Assembly (NCBI RefSeq): GCF_000020365.1
Contig: NC_012108.1
Location: forward strand, 4,038,001-4,102,000
Source: Desulforapulum autotrophicum HRM2
GTDB taxonomy: Bacteria; Desulfobacterota; Desulfobacteria; Desulfobacterales; Desulfobacteraceae
DNA: 64,000 bases
Reading direction: 5' to 3'
How positions within the stretch are numbered: the first letter of the stretch is position 1; every line of letters starts with the position of its first letter. The position numbers and the translations under genes are program-made. Positions 50,643 through 58,426 of the stretch are shown here, piece after piece. A model generated the notes under the pieces. That model was not told the origin of the DNA and did no database searches. It saw only the letters and a program-made list of their open reading frames with translations.

Positions 50643-51335
50643 CTACTTGGTAAACATGGGATCTATTTTTACGCCGGGGCCCATGGTAGTTGAAACAGTT
50701 ATGGTTTTAAGATAAGTTCCCTTACTGGAAGCTGGTTTAAGGGCAATGATCATATTGATGAAGGCCTTAACGTTTTCGACCAGTTTTTCAGGACCAAAGG
50801 AAACCTTACCAACGGGCACATGAATAATACCGGCTTTCTCAACCCTGAAATCTATCTTACCCGCCTTGAGCTCTTCAACGGCCTTTGCAACATCAAAGGT
50901 CACCGTTCCGGTCTTTGCATTGGGCATCAATCCACGTGGTCCGAGGACCCTGCCAAGCTTACCAACGGTTCCCATCATGTCAGGTGTTGCAATTGCCTTG
51001 TCAAAACCGAACCAGCCATCTTTTATCTTAGCAACGGTTTCTTCGTCGGCTATAAAGTCGGCGCCTGCATCCAGGGCTTCTTTTTCTTTTTCACCCTTAG
51101 CAAAAACCAGAACCTTCACTTCTTTTCCAAGACCATTGGGAAGGGCTACGGTTCCCCTGACCATCTGATCTGCGTGGCGCGGGTCAACTCCAAGTCTCAC
51201 AGCAATATCAACCGTTTCATCGAATTTTACATAGGATGATGCGAGTGAGAGCTCTAAAGCTTCATTGAAATCATAGCGAGCCTGCTTATCGATCTTTTTT
51301 GACATTTCCGTATATTTTTTACCGTGCTTCGGCAT
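50643..51335 (-). CDS. rplA: 50S ribosomal protein L1
   Basis: 230-residue L1 of the mobile stalk, often translational repressor of rpl[27 protein letters not shown] and [16 protein letters not shown] are diagnostic. It lies 25 nt after rplK. Confidence 0.97.
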   Translation of the reverse strand: MPKHGKKYTEMSKKIDKQARYDFNEALELSLASSYVKFDETVDIAVRLGVDPRHADQMVRGTVALPNGLGKEVKVLVFAKGEKEKEALDAGADFIADEETVAKIKDGWFGFDKAIATPDMMGTVGKLGRVLGPRGLMPNAKTGTVTFDVAKAVEELKAGKIDFRVEKAGIIHVPVGKVSFGPEKLVENVKAFINMIIALKPASSKGTYLKTITVSTTMGPGVKIDPMFTK

Positions 51336-51360
51336 TTTATATCACTCACTCCTTTAACGG

Positions 51361-51783
51361 TTAAACTACTTCGATACCCATACTTCTGGCCGTACCAGCA
51401 ATTATACTTACAGCTGCATCAACATCGGCAGCGTTCAAATCTTCCATCTTCAAGGTCGCGATCTCAACAAGCTGGTCATGGGTCACCTTTCCAACCTTGT
51501 CCCGGTTAGGGACACCAGAACCCTTGCTGATTTTTGCTGCCCTTTTCAAAAGCATGGAGGCCGGGGGGGTCTTTGTGATAAAGGTAAACGATCTGTCTTG
51601 GTATACGGTTATAACAACAGGAATTATGGAACCTGCGTCATTGGCTGTCCTGGCATTAAAGGCCTTGCAGAAATCCATGATGTTCACACCGTGCTGACCC
51701 AGTGCAGGTCCAATTGGCGGTGATGGATTTGCCTTACCAGCCTCTACCTGAAGTTTGATCAGCGCCATTACTTTTTTTGCCAT
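51361..51783 (-). CDS. rplK: 50S ribosomal protein L11
   Basis: 140-residue L11 of the GTPase centre. [29 protein letters not shown] is typical. The ATG at 51783 follows AGGAG by 8 nt; an upstream in-frame start at 51801 is not needed. Confidence 0.97.
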   Translation of the reverse strand: MAKKVMALIKLQVEAGKANPSPPIGPALGQHGVNIMDFCKAFNARTANDAGSIIPVVITVYQDRSFTFITKTPPASMLLKRAAKISKGSGVPNRDKVGKVTHDQLVEIATLKMEDLNAADVDAAVSIIAGTARSMGIEVV

Positions 51784-51821
51784 CTTATTTACTCCTGACA
51801 CTCACTTTAAAGTTTCGTAAT

Positions 51822-52352
51822 TTAAATCTTTGTGACCTGGACAAAGTCAAGTTCAACAGGTGTTGCCCGCCCGAAGATACTGACAAGGACCCGAACCTTT
51901 CCCTTGTCGGGATTCGACTCTTCTACCGTTCCGTTAAAGTTGGTAAACGGCCCGTCAGTCACCCGTACATCATCACCCGGTTCAAAATAATATTTGGGCT
52001 GGGGTTTATTTTTACCCTGCTCCATTCGCTCAACAATGGCTGCGGCTTCTGCATCGGAAATGGGAGCCGGTTTGTTCTTGCCGCCCAGAAACCCAGTCAC
52101 TTTTGGCGTGGAATTAACAATATGCCAGGTCTCATCGTTCAAGGACATGCGCACAAGAATATAACCCGGGTAAAACTTACGTGAGGATTCCCGCTTTTTC
52201 CCATTGACAAGTTCCACAACGTGCTCAGTCGGAACCAGAATCTCATCAAAACTGTCAGCACATCCGGAGTTGGCAACCTTGTCTTCCAAGGCAAGCTTGA
52301 CCTTATGTTCAAACCCTGAATAGACGTGAACCACATACCATTTAAGAGACAC
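51822..52352 (-). CDS. nusG: Transcription termination/antitermination factor NusG
   Basis: 176-residue NusG with NGN domain ([31 protein letters not shown]) and C-terminal KOW domain ([20 protein letters not shown]). The start codon is GTG at 52352 behind GGGGAG. It lies 14 nt after secE. Confidence 0.97.
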   Translation of the reverse strand: MSLKWYVVHVYSGFEHKVKLALEDKVANSGCADSFDEILVPTEHVVELVNGKKRESSRKFYPGYILVRMSLNDETWHIVNSTPKVTGFLGGKNKPAPISDAEAAAIVERMEQGKNKPQPKYYFEPGDDVRVTDGPFTNFNGTVEESNPDKGKVRVLVSIFGRATPVELDFVQVTKI

Positions 52353-52366
52353 TATCTACTCCCCAT

Positions 52367-52732
52367 TTATGCAAGAACAACCTGCACCAACTTTGAAAGA
52401 CCAAAATCGACCAGGCCAAGAAATGCAGCAAGAATAAACACGAGGATAATTACAACCACCGTTGAACCGGCAGTCTGTTTCTGATTTGGCCAGGTAACCT
52501 TTTTAAGTTCAACTCGGACCTCGCGAAAAAAACGAACTGCCTGGTGGTAAAAATTTTCTCGTCCGGCTACAACGTTTGTCAGAGGGGGTGTCTTTGACTT
52601 TAACACCTGGGGTGCTGGTTTCACACGAAGCTCAGTACCCTTATCCCCGCTCACCCGTTCCAGATCCTGATCTTCCTGTACCCTGGCTTTGCTTTTATCT
52701 GTTGTCACCTTCTTCTTTTGCAACCGTGCCAT
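52367..52732 (-). CDS. secE: Preprotein translocase subunit SecE
   Basis: 121-residue SecE. A long charged N-terminal extension (about 1-60) is followed by the conserved amphipathic helix FFREVRVELKKVTWPNQKQT and a single membrane helix (about 92-115). Partner of SecY at 28 kb. It follows tRNA-Trp. Confidence 0.95.
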   Translation of the reverse strand: MARLQKKKVTTDKSKARVQEDQDLERVSGDKGTELRVKPAPQVLKSKTPPLTNVVAGRENFYHQAVRFFREVRVELKKVTWPNQKQTAGSTVVVIILVFILAAFLGLVDFGLSKLVQVVLA

Positions 52733-52787
52733 AACTCTCCTGGATCTGCCTACCCTGTCAGCCTAAAGGCTGCGTTTTAAAAAATGA

Positions 52788-52864
52788 TGGCAGGTCAGGA
52801 GGGAGTCGAACCCCCAGCATCCGGATTTGGAGTCCGGCGCTCTACCAATTAGAGCTACTGACCT
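52788..52864 (-). tRNA. trnW: tRNA-Trp (CCA anticodon)
   Basis: Minus-strand cloverleaf with acceptor stem AGGTCAG/CTGACCT, anticodon loop CTCCAAA, GTTCGACT T-loop and encoded 3' CCA (52788-52790). It lies between rpmG and secE, the classic tRNA-Trp-secE-nusG order. Confidence 0.97.
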
Positions 52865-52911
52865 GCATCAAACTGCAGACATTACATCGGCATGATTCTG
52901 CCCGTAAGATT

Positions 52912-53067
52912 TTACTTGCGCGTCTCTTTATGGGTCACGTGTTTCTTACAGAACCTGCAGTATTTTTCAAACTCAAGCTTATCAGGAGTTATACGCTTAT
53001 TCTTTGTCGTTGTGTAGTTTCTTCTTTTGCACTCTGTACATGCAAGAGTCACGTTTACTCTGGGCAC
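52912..53067 (-). CDS. rpmG: 50S ribosomal protein L33
   Basis: 51-residue L33 with two CxxC pairs (CTEC and CRFC), the zinc-binding C+ form. Start GTG at 53067 with AAGGAG 6 nt upstream; the reading is [21 protein letters not shown] and so on. It sits between tuf copy 2 and tRNA-Trp. Confidence 0.94.
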   Translation of the reverse strand: MPRVNVTLACTECKRRNYTTTKNKRITPDKLEFEKYCRFCKKHVTHKETRK

Positions 53068-53085
53068 TTGAAACTCCTTGAATTA

Positions 53086-54279
53086 TTATTCTATTATTTC
53101 TCCAATAACACCTGCGCCTACCGTTCGTCCGCCTTCCCTGATGGCAAAGCGCAACTCTTTTTCCATGGCAATGGGTGCTATGAGTTCAGCTGTAATGGCT
53201 GCATTATCCCCGGGCATGATCATCTCCACCCCTTCGGGCAGGGACAAGACCCCGGTAACATCAGTGGTCCTGAAAAAAAACTGTGGTCGATAGCCGCTGA
53301 AAAACGGTGTATGACGCCCCCCTTCCTCTTTGCTCAGACAATAAATCTCTGCCTTGAACTTCGTGTGAGGAGTGATAGTACCGGGTTTTGCGACAACCTG
53401 ACCCCTTTCAACAGCATCCCGTTTGGTTCCCCTGAGAAGCAGCCCGACATTATCACCGGCCCTGCCCTCATCCAGAAGTTTTCTGAACATCTCAACGCCG
53501 GTACAGATGGTCTTTGTTGTATCGCGGATGCCGACGAGCTCAACCTCTTCACCTGTCTTGATGATGCCGCGGTCGATTCTTCCTGTAACAACGGTTCCGC
53601 GTCCAGAAATCGAAAAAACATCTTCAATGGGCATGAGAAAATCTTTATCAGTGTCCCGAACAGGTTCTTTTACATACTCATCAAGTACGTCCAGCAACTT
53701 AAGTATGGGCTCAGCCGCAGGATCATCCGAAGTATCTGCCTCAAGGGCCTTAAGGGCGCTCCCCCTGACAATGGGCGTATCATCCCCTGGAAATTCATAC
53801 TTTGTCAGTAGTTCCTGAAGTTCCATTTCAACAAGCTCAATGAGTTCTTCATCATCAACCATATCACACTTGTTCAAAAAAACAACAATACTCGGGACAC
53901 CCACCTGACGGGCCAGCAGAATATGCTCACGTGTCTGGGGCATGGGTCCATCATCAGCGCTGACAACAAGGATTGCACCGTCCATCTGGGCTGCGCCGGT
54001 AATCATGTTTTTGATGTAATCAGCATGTCCCGGGCAATCAACGTGGGCATAGTGGCGCTTGGCCGTCTCGTACTCCACATGGGCGGTGGAAATTGTAATA
54101 CCCCGCTCTCGCTCTTCAGGGGCCTTATCAATCTCGTCAAAGGCGACAAATTTTCCAAACCCCCTAAGGGCGGCATGTTTGGTAATTGCTGCCGTAAGCG
54201 TTGTTTTTCCATGATCAATATGTCCAATGGTTCCGATATTGACATGGGGTTTTGTCCGCTCAAATTTTTCTTTTGCCAT
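53086..54279 (-). CDS. tuf: Elongation factor Tu, copy 2 (tRNA-linked copy)
   Basis: 397-residue EF-Tu in the tufB position, downstream of four tRNA genes. All GTPase motifs match copy 1. About 22 residues differ, clustered at residues ~39-45 and ~189-203 and in domain 3, and many codons differ synonymously, so the copies are not being kept identical by gene conversion. It delivers aminoacyl-tRNA; being co-transcribed with tRNAs is the classic arrangement. Confidence 0.98.
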   Translation of the reverse strand: MAKEKFERTKPHVNIGTIGHIDHGKTTLTAAITKHAALRGFGKFVAFDEIDKAPEERERGITISTAHVEYETAKRHYAHVDCPGHADYIKNMITGAAQMDGAILVVSADDGPMPQTREHILLARQVGVPSIVVFLNKCDMVDDEELIELVEMELQELLTKYEFPGDDTPIVRGSALKALEADTSDDPAAEPILKLLDVLDEYVKEPVRDTDKDFLMPIEDVFSISGRGTVVTGRIDRGIIKTGEEVELVGIRDTTKTICTGVEMFRKLLDEGRAGDNVGLLLRGTKRDAVERGQVVAKPGTITPHTKFKAEIYCLSKEEGGRHTPFFSGYRPQFFFRTTDVTGVLSLPEGVEMIMPGDNAAITAELIAPIAMEKELRFAIREGGRTVGAGVIGEIIE

Positions 54280-54306
54280 CTTTAATTTTCCTCCCGCCGG
54301 AAAGAA

Positions 54307-54383
54307 TGGAGCCCATGAACGGATTCGAACCGTTGAACCTCTTCCTTACCAAGGAAGCGCTCTACCTACTGAGCTACATGGGC
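54307..54383 (-). tRNA. trnT: tRNA-Thr (GGU anticodon)
   Basis: Minus-strand cloverleaf with acceptor GCCCATG/CATGGGC, anticodon loop CTTGGTA (anticodon GGT), GTTCGAAT T-arm and encoded CCA. It directly precedes tuf copy 2, as thrT does in E. coli. Confidence 0.97.
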
Positions 54384-54431
54384 CTGATCTTTTAGCAGTT
54401 GTAATCACCTAACTGATTTGCATAGAAAGGA

Positions 54432-54507
54432 TGGAGCGGGAGACGAGGCTCGAACTCGCGACATTCAGCTTGGAAGGCTGAAGCTCTACCAACTGAGCTA
54501 CTCCCGC
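54432..54507 (-). tRNA. trnG: tRNA-Gly (UCC anticodon)
   Basis: Minus-strand cloverleaf, acceptor GCGGGAG/CTCCCGC, anticodon loop CTTCCAA (TCC), encoded CCA. Second last of the four-tRNA array before tuf. Confidence 0.97.
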
Positions 54508-54616
54508 TCTAAATAAAGGGGAGCCATGCACGGCACACACCTTTTCTGAAGCTTCCATTCTATGCAGTACGCGACCCATCCTCAAGCAAGGACAAATCTC
54601 CTACATGAACTTTTTA

Positions 54617-54701
54617 TGGTGGTGGGGGGAGGATTTGAACCTCCGAAGGCTTGGCCGTCAGATTTACAGTCTGATCCCTTTGACCACTCGGGAACCCCAC
54701 C
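54617..54701 (-). tRNA. trnY: tRNA-Tyr (GUA anticodon)
   Basis: 85-nt class II tRNA with long variable arm, acceptor GGTGGGG/CCCCACC, anticodon GTA in loop CTGTAAA, encoded CCA. Confidence 0.97.
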
Positions 54702-54710
54702 ATTATTTTT

Positions 54711-54786
54711 TGGAGCCGATACCCCGAATCGAACGGAGGACATTCTCATTACAAGTGAGATGCTCTACCAACTGAGCTATATCGGC
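54711..54786 (-). tRNA. trnT: tRNA-Thr (UGU anticodon)
   Basis: Minus-strand cloverleaf, acceptor GCCGATA/TATCGGC, anticodon TGT in loop CTTGTAA, encoded CCA. The T stem contains one G-U wobble. First gene of the 30-kb cluster, about 40 nt downstream of a strong promoter. Confidence 0.96.
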
Positions 54787-54832
54787 ATCACCTGCCGGGA
54801 AGATCTAAACCCCTTCTCGACAAGACCGGCGA

Positions 54833-54861
54833 ATAATAGCAGAGGATCCCTGGTTTATCAA
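54833..54861 (-). promoter_or_regulatory. Promoter of the tRNA-tuf-rpo cluster
   Basis: TTGATA (54856-54861) and TATTAT (54833-54838) with an ideal 17-nt spacer, read on the minus strand. The following discriminator is GC-rich (TCGCCGG), the pattern of stringently controlled stable-RNA promoters. Confidence 0.7.
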
Positions 54862-55027
54862 GCCCTAAAAAACCATACCCACAAACAATTATGGGCCATT
54901 ACGCTTCAAAAACCCAATCTAAGCTCTTTTTATGTCTGTTTTCGACTATTATCTGCATTTAACAGCGATTATGAAAAAAGGACAGTCGCCAAAGGTGCGT
55001 TTTACCAATAATGTGACGGATATTTAC

Positions 55028-55056
55028 TTGACACCCCTATTTTAATTTTATATTCA
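55028..55056 (+). promoter_or_regulatory. Promoter of the LysM transglycosylase gene
   Basis: Perfect TTGACA (55028-55033), 17-nt AT-rich spacer, and TATTCA (55051-55056). It lies about 60 nt upstream of the ATG. Confidence 0.6.
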
Positions 55057-55113
55057 TGGACAAGTTAAACTGTTCCAGCCACTTCAACCCTATATCGGGA
55101 CTATATATATTCC

Positions 55114-56895
55114 ATGAAAAAAATTCAATCCCTTATCATAATACCATTTGTCATCATGGGCTGCCAATCAGCGCTTCAAAATCATTCTAATGTTGCCGAT
55201 CCTGGAATCACGATGATTGAGCAGGAAACACCGTTTGAGTCGCCAACCTCGCGCAGGGGGCATACCCATGACCCAATAATTGCCACGGGTACTGCAGGCA
55301 AACGGACAGATTCAATCCGCAACTCCCTGAAAAAATCACCCAGATCAGTTGCTGCCCAGGAGAAAATTGATCAGGCGTTAGAACTGTGCAATTCTGCCCA
55401 GGCTCTCTGGGAAAAAGGTGAGCTTGAAAATGCCCTCACTGAACTTGATTCAGCCTATGCTGCTATCCTTGACCTTGACACCAATGCCCACCCCCTTTTC
55501 ACCCAGCAGAAGGAAGATATCCGTTACATGATCTCCAAACGGATACTTGAGATCTATGCATCGAGGAACATCGTTGTCACGGGCAGCCACGATGCAATCC
55601 CCATTACCCTGAATGCGTACGTTCAAAAGGAAATCAATCTTCTCACTGGATCTGAAAGAAATTTTTTCATTCATTCCATGAAGCGGTCAGGCAGATATCA
55701 GCCCTTTATCGCCTCTGAGTTCAAAAAAGCCGGGATCCCCGAAGAGCTCTCATGGCTGCCCCTCATCGAAAGCGGATTCAGGGTTCGGGCCCTTTCCCCG
55801 GCCAGGGCATTGGGCCTGTGGCAGTTTATTCCCTCCACCGGATATAAATTTGGTCTCAAGCGGGACTACTATGTTGATGAACGACTCGATCCGGTCAAAT
55901 CAACCCATGCCGCCATTGCATACCTCAAGGAGCTCCATGGGATGTTCGGAGACTGGGCAACCGTTCTTGCAGCATACAACTGCGGTGAAGGAAGGGTGCT
56001 AAGAATCATCAGGCAGCAGAACATCAACTACCTTGACAACTTCTGGGATCTTTACGAGAAACTACCAAGGGAAACATCCCGATATGTACCGCGTTTTCTT
56101 GCCACCATCCACATCCTCAAAAATCTTGATCAGTTCAAATTTGATGCCACTTGCCCTGCAGAGCCTTTTGAATTTGAAATATGCACCGTCAACAAGCAGC
56201 TTCGACTTAAAGATATTGCAAGGGAAATTCAAGTTGAGCCCAGCCTCCTCAAGGATCTGAACCCTGAACTCAGATATGCCCTTCTTCCACCCGAGGAGTA
56301 CGAAGTAAGGATTCCAGCAGAAAAAGCGGGCCTGTTTCTTGCAAAATTAGACAGTATAAACTCCTCATTTACTCCGCCCACACGCTACGCCTACCACAAG
56401 GTCAGAAAAGGCGAAACCCTGTCTGGAATTGCAAAACGCTACCATACTTCCATTCACCAGCTGACTTTGATCAACAAAATCTCAAAAAAAACCGTAATTG
56501 TTTCAGGCAAGGTCCTCAAGGTTCCTAATTCCGACACGACTCCGACCCAGAAAACAGCCCATGGAATTGCCGCTACCCCCCCAAGTCAGACCGTAAAGTA
56601 CATGGTGAGACAGGGGGATAACCTCTGGCTCATTGCCGGTCGCTACAAAACAACCACAAAGGCCATCATGGCTGCCAACAATCTCAGGAGCTCTGCCCTC
56701 ACCATTGGACAGGAACTTAAGATCCCAGCCAAAAAAACCAGCACCCAACGTATTTCAACCCATTTTGTAAAATCTGGAGATAATCCCTTTACAATAGCTA
56801 AAAAATATAATATGACTCTCCATCGTCTGCTCTCGTTGAACCATCTTACGTCGAGAAGCAAGATTTACCCGGGCCAGAAACTTCTGGTCGAATAA
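55114..56895 (+). CDS. mltD: Lytic murein transglycosylase with three LysM repeats (MltD-like lipoprotein)
   Basis: 593-residue exported protein. The first 17 residues form a lipoprotein-type signal with a lipobox-like IMGC. A soluble lytic transglycosylase domain lies at about residues 195-330, with the catalytic Glu in LPLIESGF and GLWQFIPSTG and AAYNCGEGRV. Three LysM peptidoglycan-binding repeats follow, starting YHKVRKGETLSGIA, KYMVRQGDNLWLIA and THFVKSGDNPFTIA. It cleaves glycan strands in the periplasm. The stop is only 5 nt before a tRNA-Arg gene. Confidence 0.9.
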   Translation: MKKIQSLIIIPFVIMGCQSALQNHSNVADPGITMIEQETPFESPTSRRGHTHDPIIATGTAGKRTDSIRNSLKKSPRSVAAQEKIDQALELCNSAQALWEKGELENALTELDSAYAAILDLDTNAHPLFTQQKEDIRYMISKRILEIYASRNIVVTGSHDAIPITLNAYVQKEINLLTGSERNFFIHSMKRSGRYQPFIASEFKKAGIPEELSWLPLIESGFRVRALSPARALGLWQFIPSTGYKFGLKRDYYVDERLDPVKSTHAAIAYLKELHGMFGDWATVLAAYNCGEGRVLRIIRQQNINYLDNFWDLYEKLPRETSRYVPRFLATIHILKNLDQFKFDATCPAEPFEFEICTVNKQLRLKDIAREIQVEPSLLKDLNPELRYALLPPEEYEVRIPAEKAGLFLAKLDSINSSFTPPTRYAYHKVRKGETLSGIAKRYHTSIHQLTLINKISKKTVIVSGKVLKVPNSDTTPTQKTAHGIAATPPSQTVKYMVRQGDNLWLIAGRYKTTTKAIMAANNLRSSALTIGQELKIPAKKTSTQRISTHFVKSGDNPFTIAKKYNMTLHRLLSLNHLTSRSKIYPGQKLLVE

Positions 56896-56900
56896 GATAT

Positions 56901-56975
56901 GCCCCCGTAGCTCAGTGGATAGAGCATTGGATTCCTAATCCATGTGCGCAAGTTCGATTCTTGCCGGGGGCACCA
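56901..56975 (+). tRNA. trnR: tRNA-Arg (CCU anticodon)
   Basis: Cloverleaf with acceptor GCCCCCG/CGGGGGC, anticodon loop TTCCTAA (CCT), T-arm GCAAG-TTCGATT-CTTGC and encoded CCA. The outermost anticodon-stem pair (27-43) is a T-T mismatch. It follows the transglycosylase stop by 5 nt and ends before a terminator, so it is probably processed from the same transcript. Confidence 0.95.
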
Positions 56976-56984
56976 GTAAATACG

Positions 56985-57019
56985 AGGCTTTCAGATTTTA
57001 ACTGAAGGCCTTTTTTTTT
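56985..57019 (+). terminator. Rho-independent terminator after tRNA-Arg
   Basis: AGGCTTTCAG (56985-56994) pairs with CTGAAGGCCT (57002-57011), with one G-U pair, a 7-nt loop and a run of nine T (57011-57019). Confidence 0.92.
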
Positions 57020-57092
57020 GGCCGGATTTAAGGCCAACGCAGACAGCCTTTAAAGGCTTTACATTAACCAAGGACTCTTCTGATATAGTAAG

Positions 57093-58340
57093 ATGAAAAC
57101 ATCCCCTAAAAAACCAGAACTTCTTGCCCCGGCCGGGAACCTTGAAAAACTCGAGGTTGCCATTGAGTTTGGTGCAGATGCTGTCTACCTGGCAGGTAAA
57201 GCCTTCAGTCTCAGAAATTTTTCCGGCAACTTTACCGACCAGGAGCTGACACAGGCCGTTGACTTTGCCCACCACGCCGGAGTCAAGGTTTACCTTGCGT
57301 GCAACATTTATTCTCGTAACCCTGAACAGGCAGCCATTGTTGGCTTTCTTGAACGGATCGGTCACCTTAACCCGGATGCCGTAATCATTGCCGATCCCGG
57401 CATTATCGATCTGGCAGCAACTATTATCCCCGAAATCCCCATCCATTTGAGCACCCAGGCAAATACGACCAACTACAATGCGGTCAATTTCTGGGGGAAG
57501 GTGGGCGTCAAACGGGTCAACCTTGCCCGGGAACTGACCCTTACAGAAATACGGGAAATCAAGCAGCGTTCTGATCTTGAAATCGAAACCTTCATCCATG
57601 GGGCCATGTGTATCTCCTACTCGGGGCGCTGCCTGTTGAGCAGTTTTCTATCAGGCCGGGACAGCAATCAGGGGGCATGCACCCACCCCTGCCGGTGGAA
57701 CTACTCTGTGGTGGAAGAACAACGCCCCGGACACTACCATTCACTCATGGAAGACGAACGGGGGTCATACCTCTTCAACTCAAAGGATCTGTGCATGCTC
57801 GACCACATCCCTGAGTTGATGGACGCCGGTATAGACTCACTTAAAATCGAAGGTCGAATGAAGGGAGTTAACTACCTTGCCTCGGTGGTAAAGGCCTATC
57901 GCATGGCCATTGACAGCTACTCGGCCGATCCTGCCCATTATTCCCTTGATCCAGAATGGACCCAGGAACTATCCCAGCTCTACCACCGCGGCTATTGCAC
58001 AGGATTTTACTTTAATGATCCGAACCAGACCCTGCCCAATTATGACAACCTGCGAAAAGGGATGATCCATGGATTTATCGGCAGAATCGTCGATTCTCCT
58101 GGGAAAAGGCAAATCACCGTTGATGTCAGAAATAAAATTTCCCCCGGAGATACAATCGAGATCCTCACCCCCCAGGGAATAAACCCAAGCACCTTGATCA
58201 CACAAATTCTTGACAAAAACATGTCCCCCATTGACCATGGCCAACCAAACACCCGATCTACCCTGGTAATCCAAATTGATGCCCCGTCAACGGGAATAAT
58301 CAGAAAGGCAGATCCCAGTGATAACCGGACAGACCTTTGA
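57093..58340 (+). CDS. trhP: U32-family protein, TrhP-like tRNA hydroxylation factor
   Basis: 415-residue protein of the peptidase U32 family. It opens PELLAPAGNLEKLEVAIEFGADAVYLAG. The cysteine-rich segment CISYSGRCLLSS, then GACTHPCRWNY, matches YegQ/TrhP, which makes 5-hydroxyuridine at wobble position 34 of tRNA using prephenate-linked chemistry and probably binds an Fe-S cluster. SLKIEGRMKGVNYLA is also typical. Peptidase activity is not expected. The specific substrate is inferred from the family. The ribosome site is weak. Confidence 0.8.
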   Translation: MKTSPKKPELLAPAGNLEKLEVAIEFGADAVYLAGKAFSLRNFSGNFTDQELTQAVDFAHHAGVKVYLACNIYSRNPEQAAIVGFLERIGHLNPDAVIIADPGIIDLAATIIPEIPIHLSTQANTTNYNAVNFWGKVGVKRVNLARELTLTEIREIKQRSDLEIETFIHGAMCISYSGRCLLSSFLSGRDSNQGACTHPCRWNYSVVEEQRPGHYHSLMEDERGSYLFNSKDLCMLDHIPELMDAGIDSLKIEGRMKGVNYLASVVKAYRMAIDSYSADPAHYSLDPEWTQELSQLYHRGYCTGFYFNDPNQTLPNYDNLRKGMIHGFIGRIVDSPGKRQITVDVRNKISPGDTIEILTPQGINPSTLITQILDKNMSPIDHGQPNTRSTLVIQIDAPSTGIIRKADPSDNRTDL

Positions 58341-58361
58341 CGCAATACACCGCAATTTAAG

Positions 58362-58391
58362 TTGAAAATTTTATCCTTTTTAGTGTATGCT
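58362..58391 (+). promoter_or_regulatory. Putative promoter for the cheA-cheW-cheB-cheR operon
   Basis: TTGAAA (58362-58367) and TATGCT (58386-58391) with an 18-nt AT-rich spacer, 36 nt before the cheA ATG. Hexamers match the consensus only partly. Confidence 0.4.
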
Positions 58392-58426
58392 CAGTAAATT
58401 CGTTTTAACCATTCAGGAGACGCATC

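Larger units (their letters stand above)
54787..55113. other. Divergent intergenic region between tRNA-Thr and the LysM transglycosylase gene
   Basis: 327 nt. It holds a strong minus-strand promoter for the tRNA-tuf cluster and a strong plus-strand promoter for the transglycosylase gene (both annotated). The middle 150 nt is AT-rich, possibly upstream activating DNA; I see no gene or RNA there. Confidence 0.5.

Noticed and set aside
52930-53811. Plus-strand 293-codon frame opposite rpmG and tuf copy 2
   Set aside because: Mirrors a similar frame opposite tuf copy 1, showing that it stems from tuf codon usage.
56901-56975. tRNA-Arg as a phage or island attachment site
   Set aside because: No integrase, no repeated tRNA 3' end and no foreign-looking DNA lies nearby.
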